A stretch of DNA of 64,000 nt. Origin: Echinometra lucunter. Lineage: Eukaryota; Echinodermata; Echinoidea; Camarodonta; Echinometridae. Below the pieces are notes generated by a model. The model saw only the letters and a program-made list of their open reading frames with translations, made no database searches and was not told the origin of the DNA. A program made the position numbers and the translations under genes. Below are positions 48,201 through 58,860 of this stretch, one piece after another (position 1 is the stretch's first letter; every line of letters starts with the position of its first letter). The stretch spans positions 23,595,053 through 23,659,052 of the forward strand of contig CM057167.1 of the NCBI GenBank assembly GCA_029962745.1, written 5' to 3'.

Positions 48201-50515
48201 ACCAAAAGATCAAGAAAATTTAGCACCACAAATCTTTCAAGAATTTGAAACTTATGCTACACAATGAACTTGATTAAAACTTACCCCATCCCTGTCTAAA
48301 CTCTATTTGCACTCTCACTTAACTCCTATAAACATGGAATATTTCGCGGTGTGGAAATTTCCACACATTTCACGCGGCACAACACTTGCACAAAAAGAAA
48401 CCCCGAAAATTGAAAATGCAAGATTGTATGAACTTTGGCTGAGCGCGAAAGATTAATCCAGCACAAATTTCTATTTTTACAGTATTTACGGATAATTAGA
48501 AAATCCTCAAGAGATTTCCAGAAATTACACACAAAACCTGATACACGTAATAGCTGATGATATGTCAGATAGTCCCTAATAGGTTCACAAGGCTCATTTT
48601 ACTGTCCATAAAATGAAATGGAAATTTATGACATTTACATGGTACGGCTTCAGACATACACAATGGGTGATTTCAAGTACGGTGTGTGGTGTTGGTGTTG
48701 GAATTGATAGCCTGGAAAGGCTGCTGAACCGAGCTCTAACACCGACGGTCAGTTAAGATGGACGATAGCAATCTCCTTATCGATAGCTCAACACTGAGTA
48801 ACGTCATACTCTACGGTGAAAAATGTCGATGATGAAATCACTTTCGTTCAGAAATTCTAATAAACTTGCATCATAATGGATTTGAATTGCATAATCATTC
48901 AGAGAATCCAAGAGGAAAAATATTAGTCTTCCATAAGAAATAAATGCTTTTTTAATTGTTCAAAGTTGTCTCGACTGTAAAATGGGTTTAACCACCAACA
49001 CATGACGAGTGGTCGTAGCATCAGCCATTCCGCACTTCCGCGAGGGACAAGCAGCAATAACATGTAATGAATACAACACTAACACCAACACCGTACTTGA
49101 AATCATGAATTTCCCGATCCCTAGGGGCTGGTGTTGGTGAAAGGGAAAATTACATGCAAATCGTCAACACGAACCTTAATACTCAGTTCAGCAGACGACA
49201 TTCAACACCAGCGGGCAACACTGACTATCGGAAATAAGTCATATTTGTCGAGGTCAACCCCCAACACCAGCCTGATTTCAAGTGCGGTGTTGGGGCTGGT
49301 GTTGGTGTTCTCACAACACCAACACCAGGCCTCCAACACCAAACTTGAAATCACCCAATAATTCCTTCATTCAAAAGATACCAATGAATAAGCATAGTGC
49401 TGAAAAACATACTTAGAAATGTCATGCATCCGTAGCAATTTCATTTTCAAACATCTTAGATAAAAAAATTGAAATTAAAAAAAAAATAACTGTGTAATGG
49501 GTTCCATGCTTTTATCATCATTACAATAATGACAAGCAGTATAATGAAATTATTTTTCAAGCAAGTGCCATAGACAATACATCTTTGCTGAAAAATTAAA
49601 TAAGCCTTCCAGTACTGTAAAAATGGAAATTTTCCTGGGATTAATTTTTCACACTCAGCCGAGTTAAACACAATCGGGCATCTTTAATTTACGCGGACAG
49701 TTAAGAAAACTGCAATATAAGCAAAATAATTCTCGCGGTTTCATTTTTGTGCAAGTGTCTTTCCACAAGTGAAAATTTCCACACTGCAAAATATTCCACA
49801 CTTACAGCAATATTGCTTGTAGTCATTTTTTTTTTTTTCAAATAAGAATTTGTGAATGCCACATTTATTTATCATAATGCAAAGACCAATAGCTTAGTTT
49901 TGCCCGCACAAATTTTTTGTTTTTCTTTTGTTTTTTCTCCAGTGCCGGGCATGTTTTTGACTTTTTGAGTTTTTTAGTTTTTGTTTTTAAGTTCTTTTTC
50001 AAAGTCCAAAGTTCAATTTAAAGAAGACGTGATAAGGTATGTTCACCTTACACCGGATATGACGTTACAAATACTTGGTGAAATACCAGACGATCTACCA
50101 AGAATCCAAGTGGAAGTAGAAGTAGAAATAGCAAACCTACTGTTATCTGTAAGGAATTTGAATGAATTGTTAACAAACCTTGTAAGATGCCCTTTCGTTT
50201 AAGCACCTCTTTGTCTGGTCTCTTATAAAGAAGAGAATTGAGCTTCCCCATGAGTCCACTCCTACTCTTCTTCATGTCATGAATGTCATTGGTTGCTGGT
50301 GGGAACAATGAGATAAAGAGAAAAAAACAAACAGAAAATCTTTAAAGCTCAAGTACAATCTTTTTTTTGGAGGGGGGGGGGGGGTGGGCAGGGTTAGCAA
50401 AAAAAAAAAAACTGGCATAAAACTGATTACACATAGCCTCATGTTGTCCACCTTGCACAAAAACATATATGTGAGATCAAGTGATATTCATTCATGATTT
50501 GAAAGTGTAAATACA

Positions 50516-50549
<34 letters not shown>

Positions 50550-53500
50550 TATATAGCATTTCAGGTACGCCTTCTATTAAGTTACCTATTCAGAGGGATA
50601 TATAACCGAGGGGGGGGGGAATCATTTGAAGTAGGACGAGAAAAAAAAAAAAATGTTTTAAGACCGGACTTGAATGATTCTACAAACTTTGCTTTACGAA
50701 CATTAGAAGGAATTGCATTCCAGAGAACAGGAGCACTAGTAGCAAATGCTTTTTCACCAAATGATCACTTCAGTCTATGAGGTGTCAACATCCCGTTCCC
50801 AGAAGATCTCAGATTTCTAGTGGGAACTTATTCCAAAATCACATCATCAAAACAGTGAGGAGCACAACCATTAACAATTTTCTATGTAATAGCATCAAAA
50901 TCGTGTAGGCAACCAATGAAGTTCTTTTAGAACAGGTGTTATGTGTGTGTATTTGGAAGTTTTACTGAGAATTTCGGCAGCGGCATTTGCACTCTATGTA
51001 ACTTAACGATCTGGGCCCTGTAACACAAAGATTTGCGATCAATTGCAAATTTAAAACAACGATTGTGATTGGTTGTTAGTGGGTGTGTTGGACAATATGC
51101 GCATGCAACAATGATCTTGATTGGCCATTGCCATTTTGCGATTTATTGCAAATCTTTGTGTTACGGAGCCCAGGTCACTGTTTGCACTGAACAGTGCATT
51201 ACCGTAGTTTAAACGAGAAATAAGTATGAATGAATGACAGAGGAAATTACTTTTGCAGACATGGATTTTCTCAAACTATTAATACATGTATTGCGAATTT
51301 GGAAAAACATGAAATATATGAAAAGAATGTAAAACAATGGCTACACTAGGACCATATAGATAAACATACATGTATGTATGTGAGTCAACAAAAAGGAAAC
51401 TTCAGATTTAAACCTTAGAAATTGGCACATACAGATTATAGTGAACCAATTACCAAAAGACATTCTACCCGGTAGGGTAGGCGTTCCATGACACTATACC
51501 GAATTCAAAATATGAGCTTCGACTACCAGTTCCACATAAAGATATTTTGAGTTCAAATTCAAGTACTGATGAATTGACTTACAACCGTGATTTCGTGCCG
51601 GGGGCGGCGGAGAGTCTACAGGAGTTTTATCCTCAGGACTGTCAGGTGTCTTTATCCGACCCTATTGATGGAAGGAATAGAAAATGGAAAAAAAAAATGT
51701 CACATCAATCAGCCCAATTTAATGGCATCTTACAGATATACATGTCATTATCATCATCACTGGCAGTCCATCATTGCAATGATACCAGAAAACAACCCTT
51801 CAAAGTTTTCTTGCATGACTACACAGACGCACGGTCACTCTAGAGCGTTAATTCTGGGAGATGGGTCGAAAACAGTACCATCAACACCCTACACTACTCG
51901 CATCTTCCGCTCCTATTCAAAGTGATTACAGATTTCTAACACTTCATATATATATTCCCAGCACTCTCACTACTAATTTATTCCCCTTCTTCCCTGCGCA
52001 TGGGATCCCTCGATCAGTTCAATATTTCTTCAATTGGTAAACTCTCACTTGTGACGTCTGCTATCTTGGGAGTAGTTGTCGACCCACGCGTTAATTAATT
52101 AATTAATTATGCTAATTTATGTGTGAAATCAGAATTTTGCTCTAAATCGTTAAATAAAGCTGCTAATTTTTTGTCTAGACACTCTTTTTAGTATTCTTAG
52201 CAAATGTACAGTACTTGAAAAACAAAATCGGTATCAAAATTGATTTCTTATGTATTTCATTGTATTTGAAATTTATGTATTTCTTTGTTGTTTTTTTTAA
52301 TGAAATTTGTTGGGGACACTTTAGCAATCATAAACAACATACAATTAATAAATTTTAATCAGTGAAAGTAAAAATAATCATATATCTATGAATTTTGGCT
52401 GAAAGCACAATTTGTATTGAAATTGTACATGAAATCACGTTTTTGAGCAATTTTTGGTCTGACGTGCAAGTACGAAATGTTACGTTACTTTGGAACCGCA
52501 CGCCCGGACATTGCAAATCTGGTCTCAAAAGATGCGTGACATTTGTAAGAAAAAAGTCATATAATGCCGCATCGATTGCTTTGCGCATTAGGGACATATT
52601 GCATGAAACGTTCACAGAGGGTGGATTCCACCCCTCACCCCCAGCCAGTTTAGGGTTAAACATCATAATAGATATATCCCATGAGAACTGGTGCTCTTCA
52701 AATGCACTAATATTTGAAATATGACAAGTAAACAGCTTGTGTGTTATCACTATACAGCATTTCTGTGTGCAGTTCATGTGCTATTCAGGAAGATCAACTT
52801 GATTTCTTATTTCAAAGATTTGAAAACCTCAAGGTATATCCACCAATATTCATGTATTACATAAATCAACCTGTTACAACTGGTTTGAACAGGTTCCTTT
52901 GCACTGAAATTACATAAAAATAACTCAAATTCCAGAGACTCCAACACGAAGCACCTCTTAAGCGGGAGATTCTCCCACCGAGACCCCCTAGCAAACGGGA
53001 GACTCTGACTCAACATGCTCAATGTGCGTGTAGCCCACATCACCAGCGCAAAGCACGAAATTCATTGCAGCCAGAGGCCACTTTTAGGGTTATAGGAGCT
53101 CTCCTGTGCTATCTTAGGCTTATGTTTTTAACATTATGACAACACTAAATGAGGAAAAATCCAATGATTCAGATTCATTTTTTTCCAAAAAGGTGGTTGG
53201 GCAGGAGAAAAAGGAGAAACACAGCTAGGGTGGGAGAAATTCAAACTCAAGCGGGAGAGCGGGAGATTTTGTGAAAATGGACTTAAAGTGGGAGATCTCC
53301 CGTCGAAAACGGGAGAGTTGGAGTCTCTGAAATTCATCTTTAGAAGAAAGCAGTGGTCATTACTTTCAGCAGAGTAAAGTGAGTGGTAGACTTACCGCAA
53401 CAGCTCCAACAGCTCCCTTGATAGCTTCAAACCATGATTGGCTAGCTATTTCATCTTCTCCTTGAACTAGATATATTCCTTGATCAGTTGTCAGCTATAT

Positions 53501-56500
53501 CAAGAGAGGCAAACACAAAACAACATGGGGGTTTTATGAGGGCCATTCTCTATAAAGTGAAGTAAACGGTCACACACGTGACCATCTAATTTTGCTCGAA
53601 AATCAGACAATTTTTATTTTTTGATTGTACATGTAACTAGTTTTTGTACATAAAAAAGGCTCCCCTTTCTTTGGTAAGATTAAATAATTTCTTAGCTATA
53701 ATGTTTTACAGTCATTTAAAAAAAAAACCTTTTGAGTTGTCACACACATGACCATCCCAATTTTCACCTCTAAAAAGACAGAATGTTCATGCATTTATGG
53801 AAAATTGCTTTAAAATTTTAAGAGCAATCCCCATCATACAGCTATGAAAAGTGGAAACTTACACTCCAAGGGAAATTCGACAAAAATAGGTTCAAATACC
53901 AACAAGTACATGTAAGACCCATTTTCATGCGCAGTCACACACATGACCGACCTAATTTGACTTCTGAAAGAAGAATGATGTACGCTCTTCTAAAATAATT
54001 GCCTTCAGTCTATTGGGGGTAATACAGTTCCTTATAATACCAAAATAAGAAACTTCTGCTACAGTACTGACAAATTAGTTTTGAATCAGCTATTTTTCAG
54101 GATTTCGGTCACACATGTGATCGAGAATGGCCCTGAGATAGGTGTCTAAGATCAAGATTAGCAAAGGTCAAATGTTAACCCTTTTAATGCCAAGGCTCAT
54201 GAGAACCATCAGGGTTAAGGACAAACATCAAGAAAAGGCATCTTAAGCATCTTGCCAAATGGTCTCAGTTAAAATGTAGAATACTACACTGTGGTTTACA
54301 CAAGAAGACAAATCTGAAAGTTTAGAATGAACTATTTCAGTAGTTTTCTATGGCACTGTGCAGTCTTCAGAAGATATCTTGACAAATACAGTTTGTTTTT
54401 ATTCTTGGAACAGAAATATACAAGTAGTCAAGTACATAAATGTGGTCAATACCACTGAATTTTATTTTTGCTCAATTCACTAAATCCAGAAAACAACAGG
54501 ACATATTAAGATACTTTGAAATGCATGTAAAATGCTCGCTGAAAACCTAGTTGCAAAGGAAGTAGTTTAGGGCTGTAGCGACCATTAGCATGGAACACTT
54601 AAGGTGCATGCAGAAATGATGCGACTTTGTGCAGCCACATTGTGCCGGCACATTCTTTTGTGCTCAGATATGATGCGACTTTGTGCCGCCACTTATGCTA
54701 ATGAACTCACAATAACGCGTCAACTCTCAAATAAGAGAGAATTTTGTCAAAACTTGCCCAAACAATCTCATGACAACAATTTTTGTGCGAACTTTTTAGG
54801 AATTTGATTGGTGCACATGCTTTTGCAGCCAATATGTCCTGCCTCGGCGACATTATTTTGCCGCCCCATACCCCACAGACCTGTACACAAAAAATGTGGC
54901 GGCATAAAGTCGCATCATATCTGAACGCACCTTTACAATGGGTCAATGAAAGGTTCAATTTGAATCCATGGAGCACCAATGGCAGGTAGATTGTACATTA
55001 TCAATCAAAATCAAAGTACATACATAGGGATCCCCCCCCCCAAAAAAAAAAAAAAGGACAAGAAATTTAAAGTCAACATTGTAAGGAAATATATCAGCTT
55101 TCACACCATGAGTAACAACAAATCTTTCTCACAACATGAATGGAAAGTAATTTTACAATCTAATATTAACAGCCACATTGCATATCAAGATGTTAACTAT
55201 GAATTTGATGGTTTTCAAGCCGTTGAACCCTATGACTGAGATAATTTAACTCAGGCTACAGTCTATGGGAAATGTGTGTTATACTGAAATCATATCATGC
55301 TCAATGAGTAAAGTTCATAACTTTCATAAGTTTCCTTTTGTTCCAATTTTTCATTATTTAATTTTCTGACTAACGATGCATGTATATCTATTTCTCTTAG
55401 CTTTTCCATTTTTACTTGAAACACCATTTAAGGCCGCTTATCAGAAGTCTCGTCCCGCGTCTTTGATCGTCTTTACCCCGACCGTTCTTTTACATCGGCT
55501 TTCCCGATCCCCCGTTGTTTTGTCTACGGAGAGACAATAGGAGTGGAGGGGGAAAAGACCCTGAGCAGGAAAGATGCTGAAGGCTGAGTTCCAAATTGGC
55601 TCCGACTTTTGATAAGGTGCCTTAGTCTAAACGGTTTGTATTCTATCAAAATCGGAACCTGTGGTTAAGTCTTGATCTAAAATCAGGTATGGATGTTTGA
55701 CGGTGGTCTACGTTCTCCCTAGGTCCCATGACTATGTCCCAGCATCAAGAGCTCGTAACACAAAGGTTTGGGATCAATCGAAAATTTAAAACATCCATTC
55801 TGATTGGTTCAGGGTCATCTTTTTGAACGAGATGCGCATGAAACAATGGTCTTGATTGGCTGCTACAACTTTGCGATTGATTGCAAATCTTTGTGATATG
55901 GAGCCCAGGTCCGGTATTCAATTCAATACTTAGTCAGAAATATGAGTATTTTGCTTAGTTTTTTGCTTAGATAAAATACTTAGCAAACTTTGGTATTCAA
56001 TTCAATATTTTGGCTAAGTATTTTGTCCTAAATCTAAGACCTAAGACACCTACCTAGGAAACTTAAGCCAACTATTTTGGAGGCCTTGATTGGTAGGCAT
56101 AGGTTTTTATACGCAGTCATCATGAGCTGCGCAGAATCATATCATAGCGTATTCGAGCGTATTTGATGTGACATGTTAATTGCGCATTGAAAATATGACG
56201 TCACAATGCTTATCAGTAAGAATTTTGGCTTTAAGTTGGCTTACTAAAGTAAAATTCAAAGTATTGAATTGAATATGACTTAAGCAAATTTCTTAGCCGA
56301 GTAAAATACTTAGTTAAAGTTTTACTTAATCCAAGAACTGAATTGAATACCGGCCCACATCTAACAGAATTATTACATTAATGGCCTATCGTTTCCAAAT
56401 CATGTTTGAATTTAATTTCTAAGAAGGTACATGAATCTTACTTCAAAAACTATCCTCTTCGCCGGAGTTTTGGTTCTGGTCCAGCCAACCTCAGCCCTCC

Positions 56501-58037
56501 ATAAATTTAGACTAACTTCAGGGTTACTGCTGTCTCTCTGAACCATGAAAACAAATGAGAAAGGATTAGGAGGAGGTGATGAGGAGGAGGGGGAGGAGGA
56601 GAAGAAGAAGAAAAGGAGGAGGAAAAGCAGGAGGAGAAGAGGAGGAGAAGAAGAGGAGGAGAAGAAGAGGAGGAGAAGAAGAATTAGAAGAGGAGGAGAA
56701 GAATTAGAACAGAAGAATTAGAAGAGGAGGAGGAGGAGGAGGAGCAGGAGGAGCAGGAGGAGCAGGAGGAGCAGGAGCATGAGGAGGAATAGGAGCAGGA
56801 GGAAGAGGAGCAGAAGGAAGCAGGAGAAGAAGAAGAAGAAGAAGAAGAAGAAGAAGAAGAAGAAGATAGAAAAGGAGGAGGAGAAGCTTGAGAAGAAGAA
56901 GAAAAGAAAAGAAAGAGGAGGAAAGGGGAGAAGGAGAAGAAGAGAAAAATAGGAAAAAGGAGAAGAAGAAGAAGAAGAAGAAGAAGAAGAAGAAGAAAGA
57001 AGAAGAAGAAGAAGAAGAAGAAGAAAAAGAAAAAGAAGGAGAAGAAGAATATAATGATACATGTAACAAGAAGAACAACAATATTAATTATTTTGACTCT
57101 GATGTACACCCTGACTATCACCCAAGTCATATTGAGCAGCCAAAGTAACTAGTGCTCAAGCACACCTGGGTAGAGAGTGGCACATGTAAATTAATGTCTT
57201 GCCATAGGAGGGTAGTGCAATACCTTTGATATACAAATATTGACTGCTTTGAGGGGCATGGTTGGAACCAGGCCCCTAAAGCTCTGCCATTATGTCCAGA
57301 TCCATTAGAAGGCCAACCTAAGCAACCATCAATATTCATGACCAAAAATGAATAATTCATTTTGTAGGATGCTTCCAACTAAATTTAGTAGCATTCGTTT
57401 GTACGCGTTATGAAATATAACACGCATCAGCTTACCGCATGCGCAGTAAATGTACAGATCCAACAAAAGTCAGTACATCCTTAAGGTTGTGCTTAACTTT
57501 TGTTGCCACAAATTTTAACAAAATCTTTCAGCTATTACATTACTATTATGGAAGAGATAATTCCCATCAATACACCAGTCACAGAATTTCGTTCCTCTCT
57601 ATCATAGTTGTTATACATTTGTGTAAGAATTCACATTTGAATTTTAACATTTTGCAAAGGGTGCACTCACTTCTGTTGGATACTGTACAATAAATGCACA
57701 AAAAATGTGCATTAATTCGAAGTATCACAATAGGCAGTCAGTTAGCGGTTTCCATGACTGTCTCTTTGACCAATCAGAGGCCTAGAATCTTAGAATAACA
57801 CATAATATAACATTTTCAAACTAAGTAGTTTGATATCATACTGAATTTAGGGCTTTATTCCTTGATTACCTCATAGTGCTTGAGATCTTTGTAATACTTG
57901 AGTTGTGAACCAGCTAACACAGCGTACCCGGGCCGAACCTTCTTCTGGCGCCCTCTATCTTTCATAAGCATGATAGTCAGCGAGCCTTCCTTTTCTCTCA
58001 CAGCCATGTCAGGACCAGGGTTGTGGATACTTATCCT
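42289..58037 (-). CDS. Rho GTPase-activating protein, PH plus RhoGAP domains (3' part of gene)
   Basis: Nine exons join in phase to 1161 bp (386 residues plus stop): 58037-57870, 56537-56442, 53494-53396, 51661-51583, 50295-50179, 48191-48012, 45455-45318, 43359-43251 and 42463-42289. Exons 1-3 give a PH domain ([41 protein letters not shown]). Exon 4 is a proline-rich linker. Exon 5 carries [15 protein letters not shown], the lead-in seen in ARHGAP12/15/27. Exons 6-9 are a full RhoGAP domain: arginine finger in GIYRVSGNL, lysine in [17 protein letters not shown] and asparagine in [13 protein letters not shown]. It should speed GTP hydrolysis by a Rho-family GTPase, most likely Rac, and be membrane-directed by PH. 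The layout fits the ARHGAP9/12/15/27 group; any SH3 or WW exons would lie beyond 64000. Confidence 0.95.
43533..43931. mobile_element. piggyBac-like MITE (TTAA), copy 1
   Basis: The 399-bp element is flanked by TTAA at 43529-43532 and 43932-43935. It starts CCCGTGACAGAGGTCC and ends CCTGTCACGAATGGG. TTAA duplication with CCC...GGG ends is the piggyBac signature. It lies in the intron between the last two exons of the GAP core, inverted relative to copy 2. Confidence 0.85.
44490..44897. mobile_element. piggyBac-like MITE (TTAA), copy 2
   Basis: The 408-bp element is flanked by TTAA at 44486-44489 and 44898-44901. It starts CCCATTCGTGACAGGAATT and ends CCTCTGTCACGAATGGG. It is similar to copy 1 over its whole length in the opposite direction. 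The open frame 44572-44901 lies inside it and has a diverged counterpart in copy 1, so it is part of the repeat. Confidence 0.87.
45631..45826. mobile_element. Foldback MITE, CATACCTGCCAAC ends
   Basis: It starts CATACCTGCCAACCCTGACA and ends GTTGGCAGGTATA. CTAGTG directly abuts both ends, consistent with a target duplication. The interior repeats AATAGGAACA and AATAGGAATATTCC. Confidence 0.78.
46379..46465 (-). pseudogene. Decayed copy of the arginine-finger exon (copy 3)
   Basis: It matches the 3' half of exon 48191-48012 ([11 protein letters not shown] ... QKLWFQVDQ) and still has a CAAG/GTACAT splice donor. The arginine finger is replaced by lysine and the following glycine is lost (HKVSRN for YRVSGN). 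The similarity stops where a SINE begins (about 46468). Confidence 0.8.
46468..46835 (+). mobile_element. tRNA-derived SINE, family I
   Basis: A box TGGCTCAGTCGG at 46477-46488 and B box GGTTCAAGTCC at 46522-46532, spaced as in a tRNA gene. The body is the same as that at 22795-23440 and ends in an (AAT)n tail at about 46811-46828. It sits in an ARHGAP intron in the opposite orientation to the gene. Confidence 0.9.
46979..47025 (+). repeat. 23-bp tandem duplication
   Basis: ACCATTCTAAGGAAACTAGA occurs twice in direct succession, beside the intron sequence that flanks decayed exon copy 2. Confidence 0.85.
47092..47206 (-). pseudogene. Decayed copy of the arginine-finger exon (copy 2)
   Basis: It matches about two thirds of exon 48191-48012. 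The 3' part keeps [17 protein letters not shown] and VDQ with a GTACAT donor, including the arginine finger. The 5' part ([12 protein letters not shown]) is out of frame because of one extra base, an in-frame TAG lies just before it, and no acceptor is visible. Flanking intron sequence is also shared with the parent, so the whole block was duplicated. Confidence 0.85.
47238..47578. mobile_element. Foldback MITE with TAA duplication (PIF/Harbinger-like)
   Basis: It starts AGCCAAGCACACACCTTACG and ends GATTGTGCTGGGCT. The inverted arms of about 50 bp include CCGACTGGCTCACGACTGG. TAA flanks both ends (47235-47237 and 47579-47581). Confidence 0.83.
47680..47930 (-). repeat. SINE or LINE 3' fragment with ATT tail, family II
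   Basis: On the minus strand it ends in (ATT)n at about 47698-47683. It contains TTAATGTCTTGCCAAAAGAC on the plus strand and CACCTGGGTCGAGAGTGGCA, shared with 38495 and 57155. Confidence 0.65.
48336..48486. mobile_element. Small MITE, GGAATATTTCGC family, copy 1
   Basis: It starts GGAATATTTCGCGGTGTGG and ends with TTTTTACAGTATTTACGG. The 49612-49800 copy is its diverged inverse. Confidence 0.65.
48665..49356. mobile_element. Foldback element built from GGTGTTGGTGTTGG arms
   Basis: It starts GGGTGATTTCAAGTACGGTG and ends with the inverse (ACTTGAAATCACCC). Internal segments near 49085-49110 and 49272-49350 repeat the arms: AACACCAACACCGTACTTGA and TGATTTCAAGTGCGGTGTTG. The right 80 bp is by itself a near-palindrome. 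One element may have inserted into another. Confidence 0.75.
49612..49800. mobile_element. Small MITE, GGAATATTTCGC family, copy 2 (inverted)
   Basis: It starts TACTGTAAAAATGGAAATTT and ends CACACTGCAAAATATTCC, the inverse of 48336-48486, with an insertion in the middle. Confidence 0.62.
50515..51000 (-). repeat. Interspersed repeat with (ATT)n tail
   Basis: On the minus strand it ends in an ATT run (50546-50516). The body, including GAATTGCATTCCAGAGAACA on the plus strand, is of the kind found in ATT-tailed SINE/L2-like repeats. The family is uncertain. A poly-G run at about 50610 interrupts it. Confidence 0.5.
51013..51171. mobile_element. Foldback MITE, GGGCCCTGTAACACAAAG family
   Basis: It starts GGGCCCTGTAACACAAAGAT and ends ATCTTTGTGTTACGGAGCCC. 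A related copy is at 55749-55906. Confidence 0.82.
52933..53329. mobile_element. hAT-like MITE, CAGAGACTCCAAC ends
   Basis: It starts CAGAGACTCCAACACGAAGC and ends GTTGGAGTCTCTG. AAATTC abuts both ends. GGGAGATTCTCCC and GGGAGATCTCCC palindromes lie inside. It lies just upstream of the third PH exon, about 70 bp beyond its donor side. Confidence 0.78.
53539..54134. mobile_element. Foldback element with repeated CACACACRTGACC motif
   Basis: It starts AGGGCCATTCTCTATAAAG and ends GAGAATGGCCCT. GTCACACACGTGACC or variants recur at about 53570, 53740, 53934 and 54109, so the interior is a degenerate array of about 180-bp units. It begins about 45 bp upstream of the third PH exon. Confidence 0.75.
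54602..54932. mobile_element. Foldback MITE with TTA duplication (PIF/Harbinger-like)
   Basis: It starts AGGTGCATGCAGAAATGATG and ends ATATCTGAACGCACCT, with arms containing ATGATGCGACTTTGTGC / inverse. TTA flanks both ends (54599-54601 and 54933-54935). The left arm is partly duplicated at 54663-54692. Confidence 0.83.
55749..55906. mobile_element. Foldback MITE, GTAACACAAAG family
   Basis: It starts GAGCTCGTAACACAAAGGTT and ends AAATCTTTGTGATATGGAGCCC. It is a sequence relative of 51013-51171 and directly adjoins the next MITE. Confidence 0.78.
55911..56353. mobile_element. Foldback MITE, CCGGTATTCAATTCAATAC family
   Basis: It starts CCGGTATTCAATTCAATACT and ends AACTGAATTGAATACCGG. An internal GGTATTCAATTCAATATTTT at about 55992 suggests a second copy of the left end. 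It ends about 90 bp short of the second PH exon. Confidence 0.82.
56555..57050. repeat. GAA/GGA polypurine tract
   Basis: Nearly 500 bp of purine triplets on the plus strand, in the intron between the first two PH exons and starting only about 20 bp from the second. Low-complexity frames on both strands are artefacts. Confidence 0.95.
57150..57235 (-). repeat. SINE fragment, family II
   Basis: CACCTGGGTAGAGAGTGGCA followed by TTAATGTCTTGCCATAGG, as at 38495 and 47860. Confidence 0.6.
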
Positions 58038-58559
58038 CTGTTGTGGAGGGGAGAAGAGACAAGACAATGAAAGTAGTTTCACATGAAATCGAGGATGAGA
58101 GCCTTGAGAGGATACTTTAACCATTTCAAAAGTAGGTTATTGTTAATCATACTTAACATGCAACGACATTTCCATATAAGAAGAATAAGACGTCAACAGC
58201 TTGGTTTCCAAGCACACAATACATGGTAACAATGAAAGGATGGCATGAAATTTGATAAATAATTATGATTACAGTGACATATATGGTAGAGACAGTGGAT
58301 GAGAGAGAGAGAGAGAGAGAGAGTGAGGGAAAGAATAATGGCCGATAGACAAAAAAAAACAGAAGAGGAGGAAAGAGAAAGATGGAAAGTAAGAGAAATA
58401 AAGACTGGAGGGAAGGAGAGAGGAATGGCAAAGAAAGTATGAGGAAAAGCAAAGACATGACTTGTCGAAATAGATGTACTTCAAAGGGGGAATAAGAACA
58501 AATATATAAATGTATTAAAGATAAAAAGCGAGTGAGTCGACAATTAACATCAATGAATA

Positions 58560-58860
58560 CATTACCATCATTACTTTCATTATTGTTATCATTAGTATCA
58601 CTATAATTGATATAATTATCATTATCGTTTACATTAAAGTTCTCGCTGACAATGTAATCATTACCATTATTATCATTATCATCATTATCATCATTATTAT
58701 CACTGTTATTATCATCAATTTCATCATTATTACCCTTATCACTATTATTATTATTATTATTATTATCATCATCATCATTATTACTATTATCAATATCATT
58801 ATCATTATCATCACTATCACAATTATCATTATTACTACTGTTATATCATCATCATTATTA
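58560..58860. repeat. Interrupted (ATC)n/(ATT)n microsatellite
   Basis: About 300 bp of ATC, ATT and ACT triplets. The Ile/Met-rich frame on the minus strand is an artefact. Confidence 0.92.

Noticed and set aside
52355..52777. 140-codon frame on the minus strand
   Set aside because: It lies in an ARHGAP intron, has no domain features, and overlaps an equally long frame on the other strand.
56684..57148. Leu/Phe/Ser-rich and Lys/Glu-rich frames
   Set aside because: They lie in a polypurine tract inside an ARHGAP intron.
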